Shown: piece after piece, positions 1 to 5,832 of the stretch | How the letters are laid out: each line of letters begins with the position of its first letter | How positions within the stretch are numbered: the stretch's first letter is position 1 | Program-made: the position numbers and the translations under genes | Assembly (NCBI GenBank): GCA_003156795.1 | Contig: PMHU01000164.1 | Span: 1,562-7,677 of the forward strand | Length of the DNA stretch: 6,116 nt | DNA from: Acidimicrobiaceae bacterium | GTDB lineage: Bacteria > Actinomycetota > Acidimicrobiia > Acidimicrobiales > Palsa-688 | Direction: 5' to 3' | Notes under the pieces: generated by a model | Told to the model about the DNA's origin: nothing | Databases searched by the model: none | What the model saw: the letters and a program-made list of their open reading frames with translations, nothing else

Positions 1-157
1 CCAGAGGATCACTGGGTACGAGCAGGAGCACTGTTAGATGTTGCCAGACAGCCCCGAGGGCCCAACACGGATTTCCCCTCTGAGTACAGAACGCTCCCTC
101 TTGCGCTCAACTTCAAGCCGATTACGAGAGCGCGGAATCGATCTGGCACCGGCGGAC
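1..157. other. Left-edge sequence with no supported gene
   Basis: Nothing here is convincingly coding. The plus-strand frame starting at base 1 stays open to a TGA at 223-225 (about 74 codons) and has no start inside the window. Its translation resembles no family I recognise, and its end runs antisense over the tail of the integrase pseudogene. It could be the last part of a gene entering from the left, but it is short enough to be open by chance in GC-rich DNA. Confidence 0.3.
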
Positions 158-191
158 TCTGGGCGCCGAGGGCTGGGTGTCAGCGCCCAGA
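158..191 (-). terminator. Hairpin downstream of the integrase pseudogene
   Basis: TCTGGGCGC (158-166) and GCGCCCAGA (183-191) form a perfect 9-bp inverted repeat with a 16-base loop. It lies 8 bases beyond the stop codon of the minus-strand recombinase, where a terminator would be expected. There is no run of T after the stem on either strand, so it is not a classical intrinsic terminator. U-less hairpins are often proposed as terminators in actinobacteria, so this assignment is an inference from position and structure. Confidence 0.35.
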
Positions 192-198
192 TGTCCGG

Positions 199-1110
199 TT
201 AGTTATCGGCTGGCTCCGGCGATGAAGGTGGAGACGTGTAGGTGGCGTGGCGGTCGAGGGAGACCCTGGCTCGGTCGTAGCGCATGGTGGTTCTGGGGTC
301 GGCGTGGGAGGCGGCTTCTTGGACGTCTCGTAGGGGTACTCCGCGTCGAGGGCGGCGGTGATGAAGGCGTGGCGGAGGGTATGCGGGCCGATGGGCTTGG
401 AGATCCCGGCTCGTCGGGCGACGTGTCTCACGATTCTGGCAGCGCCGTGACGATCGAGGCGTGCTCCGTCGGTCCCAGTGAAGATCGGGCCGCTGGGTCG
501 TTCGCCGATGGCCAGGTCGACCGCTCGTGCGGTTCGGGGTGCCAGGGGGATCGTGACGGTCTTTCCGCCTTTGCGCAGGATGGTCATGGTTCGATGTCCG
601 CGCTCTATCCCGAGGGACTCGATGTCAGCGCCGATGGCTTCGGATACTCGCAGCCCGTTGAGAGCCAGTAGCGAGATCAAGGCGTGCTCGATGGCCGGTC
701 CGAGTCCGGCGACGAGCAGGGCGCCGACCTCGTTGCGGTCCAGACCAATGGCGTGCGATTCGTAATCGAGGCGGGGTCGGCGGACGTGAACGGCCGGGGA
801 GTTAGCCAGAAGGCCCTCTTCTTCTGCGTAGCGGTAGAACCCGGTCACGGTCCCGAGTCGCCGGGCCACGGTGGCCCGGGCCCGGCCTCGCTCCTCCAGT
901 GTCCGGGCGTAGCACTCGATGTCGGCCCGGCACCTCGAACAGGCTCAAGTTACGCTCGCCGCACCAGGCCACGAACTGGCGCAGATCCAAGTTGTCGGCG
1001 TCGCGGGTGAGACCGCGATAGCCGGCCAGGAAGCCGGTCAGGGCGAAGCGTTCAGGGTCGGTGAAGTTCGGGTCGTAGACCATCACCGAGGTAGTCGCTA
1101 CTGCTGTCAT
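199..1110 (-). pseudogene. Tyrosine recombinase (XerC/XerD-like integrase), double frameshift
   Basis: This is a site-specific tyrosine recombinase that would cut and rejoin DNA at attachment sites. The start is ATG at 1110 with a good Shine-Dalgarno. The N-terminal SAM-like core-binding domain runs through the LDLRQFVAWCGERNLSLFEV segment. One extra base near 928-931 shifts the frame, and the match continues as RADIECYARTLEERGRARAT. The catalytic core then shows the first arginine in NGLRVSE, the lysine turn RKGGK, and the HxxR box in HTLRHAF. A missing base near 340-342 returns to the original frame, giving VPLRDVQEAASHADPRTTMR, with the second box histidine in ASHAD and the catalytic tyrosine in MRYDR (codon 277-279). 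The stop is TAA at 199-201. Repaired, it would be about 303 residues, the normal XerC/D length. As read, the longest single frame (180-869) lacks both the N-terminal domain and the tyrosine, so the product should be inactive. Sequencing error is the main alternative to a true pseudogene. Confidence 0.9.
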
Positions 1111-1115
1111 CGGTT

Positions 1116-1121
1116 ACCTCC
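1116..1121 (-). promoter_or_regulatory. Ribosome binding site of the integrase
   Basis: On the minus strand GGAGGT sits 5 bases before the ATG at 1110. This near-perfect Shine-Dalgarno supports that start and shows that the N-terminal fragment belongs to a once-functional gene. Confidence 0.75.
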
Positions 1122-1180
1122 CGAGTCAGTGGGACCCGGGGAGCGAGCCCCACGGTTGAGACCCCTGACGCTACGGCCCG

Positions 1181-2146
1181 ATGAGGCGCCTCGACCGGCC
1201 GAGCACAATGGTGGCGATGAACGATGACCCTGGGGCGCCGATGAGCGACGGGTCCCGGTCCGTGATGCGGGCGCGGCCACCCGAGCAGACGCTAGGCTGG
1301 CTGCTCAGCGCCCTTGACGCCACCGAAGTTGCCGATATCCAGCCGATGCCCGGCGGGTCGACCGCGGCGATGCACCGCGTCACGCTGCGACGCTCGACGG
1401 CGGCCAACCAGACGGTGGTCCTACGCCGATACGTCCTCGGCGACATTGTGGCTGAAACTCCCGACATCGTGGCCCGCGAGACCACCGCTCTGTGCCTCGC
1501 CGCCACCGCCGACCTCCCAACCCCCCAGCCGCTCGCCGCCGACCCTCACGCCCGCGAAACCGATGCCCCGACTGTGGTCATGTCCTGGCTGGACGGCCGT
1601 CCCCAATGGCAGCCCAGCAACCGCCGCCAGTTCGTCAACGAAATAGCCGACGCCATGGTCGCCGTCGCCAACATCGAAGTGCCGCCAGAGGTGACGATCG
1701 CCCCGATCAGCCGGTACCTCCAGTCCAATTATGACCCTCCTCGCTGGGCGACCCGACCCAAAGTGTGGGAGCGCGCCGTCGAGGTGTTCCACGGTCCGAT
1801 TCCGTGCGGCGACGTCGGGTTCGTGCACCGCGACCTTCACCCCGGCAACCTGCTTTGGTCCCGACGCCACCTCAACGGAATCGTCGACTGGCAAGCCGCA
1901 TGCATCGGACCACACTCCATTGATCCCGGCCACTGCCGCCTCAACCTTCTCTACTACGACGACGGCCTAGCCGACCAGCTCCGCAGAGCCTGGGAGCACC
2001 GCTCCGGTCGACCGTACGACCCTTGGGCTGATGTCATGAGCATCATCGGCACCCTCGACAACATGCGCACCCCGAAGAACCCCTCGAAGTCCCGGCTCGC
2101 GATCGAAGACACCCTCGCCCAAGCCGTCGCCGACCTCGCCGACTAA
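1181..2146 (+). CDS. Phosphotransferase of the aminoglycoside phosphotransferase (APH) fold family
   Basis: This is a kinase-fold enzyme that would move the gamma-phosphate of ATP (or GTP) to a small-molecule hydroxyl, acting in the cytoplasm. The substrate cannot be told from sequence. Numbering from the first ATG: a glycine-loop-like MPGGSTAAMHRV (about 56-67); a beta-3 strand VVLRRYV with arginine where many kinases have lysine; a likely helix-C glutamate E100; a hinge near VVMSWLDGR (132-140). The catalytic loop FVHRDLHPGNLLW has D218 and N223, and the metal-binding IVDW has D236. SIDPGHCRLNLL follows. At 321 residues it fits the family. In-frame ATGs at 1181, 1208, 1217 and 1241 all lack a strong Shine-Dalgarno; the first roughly 30 residues carry no motif, so the true start may be 1217 or 1241. 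It is divergent from the integrase and convergent with the thioesterase. Resistance should not be assumed: many members phosphorylate homoserine, choline, macrolides or unknown metabolites. Confidence 0.9.
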   Translation: MRRLDRPSTMVAMNDDPGAPMSDGSRSVMRARPPEQTLGWLLSALDATEVADIQPMPGGSTAAMHRVTLRRSTAANQTVVLRRYVLGDIVAETPDIVARETTALCLAATADLPTPQPLAADPHARETDAPTVVMSWLDGRPQWQPSNRRQFVNEIADAMVAVANIEVPPEVTIAPISRYLQSNYDPPRWATRPKVWERAVEVFHGPIPCGDVGFVHRDLHPGNLLWSRRHLNGIVDWQAACIGPHSIDPGHCRLNLLYYDDGLADQLRRAWEHRSGRPYDPWADVMSIIGTLDNMRTPKNPSKSRLAIEDTLAQAVADLAD

Positions 2147-2207
2147 CGCTCGACCCCCCCCGCCGTGCCGGCGCTCCGAGAGACAATCCACCGGTGAACG
2201 CAGAACT

Positions 2208-2249
2208 CCGACTCGGCGTCTCTCCGAGGGCAGGAGCGCGTCGAGTCGG
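2208..2249. terminator. Long hairpin between convergent kinase and thioesterase genes
   Basis: CCGACTCG (2208-2215) pairs perfectly with CGAGTCGG (2242-2249). The stem extends inward through two G-C pairs and two G-U wobbles to about 12 pairs, and CTCC and GGAG inside the loop can add a 4-bp upper stem. It lies in the 174-base gap between the kinase stop (2146) and the thioesterase stop (2321), so it could end transcription from both sides. No T-run follows on either strand. A bidirectional terminator is an inference from position. Confidence 0.4.
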
Positions 2250-2320
2250 GCCGCCCGAAATAGAGCGTTCTGTCGCGTCGAAGCCCGAGGCGCTCGACAG
2301 CACACCCGCCGCGGGAACAA

Positions 2321-2770
2321 TCAGGGTTTCGCTGGAGGATCGCGAAGCATCCGCGTTCGAATCTGCACCGTCGCAGTAGCCACAGCAACGACCGCTCCGT
2401 CGGCATCGACAAGCTCGCCAGCGAGAAAACCAACGTCCCGTCCCCGCCGAACTACCCGACCTCGACCCACCAGGCGGCCCGGCCTGGCCGGTCGGAGAAA
2501 CTGGACGTGAAGATCGGTCGTGGGAGCGAACTCACCAGGACCGAGGCCCGCAACCAACGCCGGTCCTAACGTTTCGTCAAGCATGGCGGCCAAAAATCCG
2601 CCCTGGATCACCCCGACCGGATTAAGAAACGCCTCCGTGGCGATAAACGCAACCTCAATGGTTCCCCGGTCCGGGTCTACTTCGACCAGCTCCCACCCGA
2701 GCGTGACCGTCGCGGGAGGCAGGGGTGAACGGCCTTCAATCGCATCCCAGAACGGACCCTCGCGTACCAC
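2321..2770 (-). CDS. PaaI-family hotdog-fold thioesterase
   Basis: This is a small cytoplasmic enzyme likely to hydrolyse an acyl-CoA or aromatic-CoA thioester. At 149 residues it has the normal size for a single hotdog domain. The N-terminus is amphipathic (FWDAIEGRSPLPP). The central hotdog helix carries the signature NPVGVIQGGFLAAMLDETLG (50-69), with N50, Q56-G57-G58 and the probable catalytic acid D65. The strands TTDLHVQFLRPARPGRLVGR (84-103) and AVATATVQIRT (129-139) match the end of PaaI/YbgC-like domains. Classical PaaI proteins have HGG where this has QGG; the Q variant occurs with the MLD motif in a recognisable subgroup. The start is GTG at 2770; the frame is closed by a stop about 65 bases upstream, with no ATG between. 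Only a weak GCGAGG lies upstream. It appears to be transcribed alone. Confidence 0.88.
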   Translation of the reverse strand: MVREGPFWDAIEGRSPLPPATVTLGWELVEVDPDRGTIEVAFIATEAFLNPVGVIQGGFLAAMLDETLGPALVAGLGPGEFAPTTDLHVQFLRPARPGRLVGRGRVVRRGRDVGFLAGELVDADGAVVAVATATVQIRTRMLRDPPAKP

Positions 2771-3098
2771 AGCAACCAGCCTCGCGCACTGGAAGCGTCC
2801 GGGGCGCCTCGCGCCGATTCTTCCTGTTCCCGACTACCCTGTGTGGAGGTCCAAATCCCGAAGACGACCAAGCTGGGACCATTGCATCGGGCGGTACCCC
2901 CAGCGCGGATCCGAATCCGCGCTGGTCGACGTCGCCGCTTCGGCTTCCGCTCAGGCGCGGGATGGAACAATCTGTAGGGCCGACTCAGCGGGTCACTGAC
3001 GTTCGGCCGAGAGTGGCGGCGCGTTGTGTAAGGGCTTTTGGAATTCCGGCCTGCGTGGCCGCGTTCGACCTGACTCTCGAGTGCGGAGTGGGCAGATT
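2771..3098. other. Divergent intergenic region, no gene seen
   Basis: This stretch lies between the 5' end of the thioesterase (2770) and the leader of the gene at 3144, so promoters for both should be here, but I could not fix convincing -35/-10 pairs. Open frames cross it on both strands (minus 2677-2970, plus 2725-3147). Their translations are arginine- and proline-rich, lack recognisable motifs, have no ribosome binding site and overlap the thioesterase gene. The one clear structure is the hairpin at 2900-2925. Confidence 0.5.
2900..2925. repeat. Perfect 11-bp inverted repeat with 4-base spacer
   Basis: CCAGCGCGGAT (2900-2910), spacer CCGA, then ATCCGCGCTGG (2915-2925). The arms are exactly complementary. 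With equal base use, an 11-bp stem with so small a loop would be expected by chance far less than once in 6 kb. It sits between two divergent genes, 130 bases upstream of the thioesterase start and about 200 bases upstream of the next leader. It could be an operator for a dimeric repressor, a cruciform or RNA hairpin, or a member of a dispersed repeat. No T-run follows, so a terminator is less likely. Confidence 0.65.
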
Positions 3099-3138
3099 TA
3101 TCGGTTGGTGCTTAGGAGTGCCCGTGGGTGAACCGATA
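3099..3138 (+). promoter_or_regulatory. 8-bp inverted repeat enclosing a Shine-Dalgarno
   Basis: TATCGGTT (3099-3106) and AACCGATA (3131-3138) are exact inverted copies with a 24-base loop. The loop contains AGGAG (3114-3118) and the GTG at 3124. As RNA, the hairpin would present or hide this ribosome binding site; as DNA, it could be an operator. A few 8-bp repeats of this spacing are expected by chance in a window this size, so the position is the main support. Confidence 0.35.
3114..3118 (+). promoter_or_regulatory. Shine-Dalgarno of the leader frame
   Basis: AGGAG lies 5 bases before the GTG at 3124 and 28 bases before the ATG at 3147. It is well placed for the short leader frame and too far away to serve the main gene directly. 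Confidence 0.45.
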
Positions 3139-3147
3139 TCGCGGTGA
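3124..3147 (+). CDS. Possible seven-codon leader peptide
   Basis: GTG at 3124 reads (M)GEPISR and stops at TGA 3145-3147. The A of this stop is the first base of the ATG at 3147, giving the TGATG overlap typical of translational coupling. It has a good Shine-Dalgarno (3114-3118), whereas the long downstream gene has none of its own and its frame is closed by a TGA at 3129-3131. This suggests that ribosomes load at 3124, terminate, and re-initiate at 3147. The peptide has no recognisable regulatory composition, such as runs of one amino acid. The whole arrangement is an inference from sequence layout. Confidence 0.35.
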   Translation: MGEPISR

Positions 3148-4124
3148 TGGCTCTGTTGCGATCAAAGGGCCCGGTGGCCGAACCAGTCCCGGCGATCCCC
3201 ATCGGGGTTGACCCCCTATACGGGTACCCGGAGGCCGGGAGGCTGGTGGCCCTGCTCCAGAGCGGCGACTGGGGGTCAGTCGATGCCGAGTTGGCCGCGG
3301 TAAGTGACCTCGATCACCGTGAGGCGCTGGCCGGCATCCTGGCCAAGACCGAAGCCTCGCCATCTGCCTTTGATGAGTGGGCAGCGAAAAGGCCGGTGCA
3401 GGGACTTTTGATCCGAGGCATGCGGCGCACCGCGCAGGCATGGGATGTCCGGACCGCCAAGCGCGCTGAGCATGTAGAGCCGTCAACGTGGGAGCAGTTC
3501 TTCTCCATGCTTCGCGCGGCCGAGTCCGATCTGCTGAGAGCTGTCGACCTGGTGTCGGGCAACGATCTGGCCTGGTCGGCGCTAATCACCACCGGCAAAG
3601 GACTGCAGATACCGAAGCCGGAGGCGTGGGCCCGCTACCGCCGAGCGACATCAGGCCAAAGACAGCGGCTGGTCACAGCCGAGCGGATGTTGCAGTACCT
3701 GTGCGGCAAGTGGCACGGCTCTCACGACGAGATGTTCGACTTCGCGGTTTCGACTTCCAGGTCGGCACCCGATGGGCATCCCATCCACCGTGTGGTCCCG
3801 ATGGCGGTGATCGAACGACGGCTCGCCTGTAAGACGACCGGCGAGTGGAACACCGAGTACAACCGACCTTTCTACTCCCGGATGCTCCGCGAGGCAGCCT
3901 ATCGGTCGATCGATATCGAGGGCTTCGGTCCGCGCCCCGGTCTGGATCCCTTTCATCTGGGGGCGCGGAACATGTTCGCGGCGGCGTACGCGAGCATCAA
4001 CGACCAGGTCCTTCTCCGCATCCAGCTGGAGGCCATAGGCATGAACATGACCACTTCGCCTTGGGACTCCTTAGGCGGCGAGAGAGAGTTCCTGCGCTTG
4101 CGGGCAATGACGACGCTCGACTAA
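3144..4124 (+). CDS. Helical-repeat protein resembling DUF4034 proteins
   Basis: No enzymatic function is recognised. The 326-residue product is mostly predicted helix with no signal peptide or membrane segment, so it is probably cytoplasmic. An N-terminal helical part has LVALLQSGDWGSVDAELAAV (34-53), and LIRGMRRTAQAWDVRT follows (about 89-104). A central WEQFFSMLRAAESDLLRAVD (116-135) and the segment ERMLQYLCGKWHGSHDEMFD (180-199) recall the KWxGSxxEMFxFA pattern and TPR-like helices of DUF4034 and related actinobacterial hypothetical proteins. I assign this from memory of the pattern, not a search. The last part, from GEWNTEYN to TTLD (233-326), is helical and unassigned. Starts are GTG 3144 or ATG 3147; the ATG is more likely because it overlaps the leader stop. 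It converges with the M16 gene, leaving only 10 bases between stop codons, so read-through would make antisense RNA to that gene. Confidence 0.8.
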   Translation: MMALLRSKGPVAEPVPAIPIGVDPLYGYPEAGRLVALLQSGDWGSVDAELAAVSDLDHREALAGILAKTEASPSAFDEWAAKRPVQGLLIRGMRRTAQAWDVRTAKRAEHVEPSTWEQFFSMLRAAESDLLRAVDLVSGNDLAWSALITTGKGLQIPKPEAWARYRRATSGQRQRLVTAERMLQYLCGKWHGSHDEMFDFAVSTSRSAPDGHPIHRVVPMAVIERRLACKTTGEWNTEYNRPFYSRMLREAAYRSIDIEGFGPRPGLDPFHLGARNMFAAAYASINDQVLLRIQLEAIGMNMTTSPWDSLGGEREFLRLRAMTTLD

Positions 4125-4134
4125 GCGGGCGCCA

Positions 4135-5832
4135 TCAGCCTTTCAACAGACCCCGGCGCTTGCCCTCCCGCCGGTCGCCCGGCGCAGACTTCGCCGCTAC
4201 CGCTTCGAGGTAGGCCGAGGACAGCGGATCAGCGACTCGGATGATGCTCGCCGCCGGAGACCGGGCCAGGATAGCTCCGATCGCCTCGTTGCCGTCGGTC
4301 CATTCGTCGCGGTGGACGGTGACCCGGAACCCGTCATAGCCGATCAACGCTACGGCGTTGGGCCAGACCAAGGTGGCCTCGCAGTAACCGAACAGCACGG
4401 TACGTTTGAAACCGAAGCCACTGAATCGACAAACGCCTTGCTCGGCCACCACCAACGCATCGTTGGCGCTGGCGTCGTCAAGAGACCGGCTGCGGGCGAA
4501 CGCCCTGCCCTGCAACTCGGGAAGCGGGCGTTGCTGCCGGGGCATGAATCGGTGATCCGCAACTGAGACACCCTTAGGCAACACCCACACTGCCTCCTGC
4601 CTGCCGTGACGCAACATGCAGGCGACGTCATCCGGCTCAACTGCTCGGAGCTTTTCGAGGAAGCTTGGCGGATCCAGCGGGGGTCGACCCTGGAGGTGGT
4701 TTGCGGCAGCGCCGGCCACACGGGATCTGGCCGACGCGGGATCGGCCATTGCTCTAGAGACTGCTGCACAGTGAGTCTCGAGTTCCTGCGCGCTCGGACC
4801 GGCTGTAGCAAGTTCACCCACCACGCCCTGAGCCAGGTCGGCCACCGTCTGCGCCTCTTTGGGAAGGCAACTGGTCTGAATTGCCACCAGCGCGACATCG
4901 GCAGTCAGCAACTCTCGGTCGGCTTGGACATCATAGACGCGCCCTTCCTCACCTCTGAGCCGATCCATGAGTCGGTCCCGCACGACCTGGGGCAGGATGT
5001 ATGAGGCGGCTGACCGATCGGTGGGAAACGTGATGGCCACGGACGCAGTGCCTTCGTGAACCACCACAGGAAGCTCGACCGCGGGCGCCGGCGGCGTTGG
5101 GGGGGCGTGCCATCCTCCCGCTGGCAGGCGGATGTCCATCCCGGGTGGGATGTCGCCGTTGATCCACAAGGCAACGTTGGAGGCGTTGAACCAGTACCGA
5201 CTCCAGTCCTGCACCTGCGGTGCCGGATCAATCAGGACGAACTCCTCAGCGTCCAGGCCTCCCGCATAACGAGCTCCGTAGCGCACTGCCGACGTCGCTC
5301 CGACCACCGACGGTCCGCGCTTTAAGGCCTCGGTCTGGAGGACCCGAGCTTCCGCCGCCACCCGGTCCATCGGAAGAACCCGCAGCGAGAAGGAGACGAG
5401 CTTAAAGAACTCCGCTACCTCCCCGGGGGTCCCGCGGATATAGAAGGAAGTGTGGGTCAGGCCCGTTTCGCCGTTGAAAGCTAATCCAGCGTTGGTCGGG
5501 ATGCGATGGAGGGTCAGATGCTCGACCAGGTGGGTGAGACCGCGGTAAGGCAGACGCTCGTCAACGAAACCCACCCTGAACACGAGCCCGGCCGTCACCG
5601 GGCCGGTACCGGACACAACAAAGGCGGGAAGCCCGCAGACCTCGGTTTGCCGGAGATCGGGTAATGGCTCACCCACCAGGTGACGCTCGCGAGTCGTCGC
5701 CGGCAGAGGCTTCGATGGTCCCTCGCTCTTGCGCACCAGTCGGATGGTGGCGCCTTGGGCGTCACCTCCCTCCGACGACACCGGACCAACTCTGTAGGGA
5801 GAACGCCAACGACCCGCCTCTGGGGGGCTCAC
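4135..5832 (-). CDS. M16 (pitrilysin/insulinase-type) zinc metallopeptidase-like protein with an extra C-terminal domain
   Basis: This is a predicted peptidase of clan ME. The zinc-binding inverted motif is H101-L-V-E104-H105 in RGLTHLVEHLTLH, with E104 the expected general base. E161 and E168, seven residues apart in AAEARVLQTEALKRG, match the paired glutamates that supply the third metal ligand in pitrilysin. The second M16 half shows the substrate-loop pattern RLRGEEGRVYDV (291-302). The two M16 domains span roughly 50-425; a single pair is usually about 420-450 residues, so the protein (565) is long. The extra part (about 455-525) reads as a compact beta-rich domain ending in a helix, and the tail is basic (DRREGKRRGLLKG). 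No signal peptide or membrane helix is seen, so a cytoplasmic location is inferred. The start is uncertain: GTG 5832 lacks a good Shine-Dalgarno, and recognisable similarity begins near residue 50, so GTGs at 5781 or 5736 are alternatives. The gene stands alone, convergent with the helical-repeat gene. Confidence 0.88.
   Translation of the reverse strand: MSPPEAGRWRSPYRVGPVSSEGGDAQGATIRLVRKSEGPSKPLPATTRERHLVGEPLPDLRQTEVCGLPAFVVSGTGPVTAGLVFRVGFVDERLPYRGLTHLVEHLTLHRIPTNAGLAFNGETGLTHTSFYIRGTPGEVAEFFKLVSFSLRVLPMDRVAAEARVLQTEALKRGPSVVGATSAVRYGARYAGGLDAEEFVLIDPAPQVQDWSRYWFNASNVALWINGDIPPGMDIRLPAGGWHAPPTPPAPAVELPVVVHEGTASVAITFPTDRSAASYILPQVVRDRLMDRLRGEEGRVYDVQADRELLTADVALVAIQTSCLPKEAQTVADLAQGVVGELATAGPSAQELETHCAAVSRAMADPASARSRVAGAAANHLQGRPPLDPPSFLEKLRAVEPDDVACMLRHGRQEAVWVLPKGVSVADHRFMPRQQRPLPELQGRAFARSRSLDDASANDALVVAEQGVCRFSGFGFKRTVLFGYCEATLVWPNAVALIGYDGFRVTVHRDEWTDGNEAIGAILARSPAASIIRVADPLSSAYLEAVAAKSAPGDRREGKRRGLLKG

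Noticed and set aside
1..225. Plus-strand frame open from the left edge
   Set aside because: About 74 codons without a stop is not unusual at this GC content. The translation matches no family I know, and it overlaps the integrase tail antisense.
180..869. Single-frame recombinase of 229 residues as an intact gene
   Set aside because: Its start lies inside the conserved ATVARRL segment. After residue ITAALDA the translation becomes proline- and threonine-rich, while the expected sequence with the catalytic tyrosine continues in another frame. It is the middle of a frameshifted gene.
1421..1933. Long minus-strand open frame (170 residues) opposite the kinase
   Set aside because: It is the mirror of a GC-rich coding frame. 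The kinase motifs on the plus strand are unmistakable, and this frame has no ribosome binding site or known motif.
2795..2872. tRNA-like 3' end (GGTCCAAATCC followed by ACCA)
   Set aside because: The T-loop lacks the TTC signature, and no matching acceptor or anticodon arms can be formed upstream.
2677..2970. Minus-strand open frame of 97 residues overlapping the thioesterase start
   Set aside because: It is very rich in arginine and serine, overlaps a real gene out of frame, and has no start signal.
2725..3147. Plus-strand open frame of 140 residues upstream of the helical-repeat gene
   Set aside because: It begins antisense inside the thioesterase, has no ribosome binding site, and its translation lacks domain character. 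Only its last seven codons, with their own Shine-Dalgarno, seem plausible as a leader.
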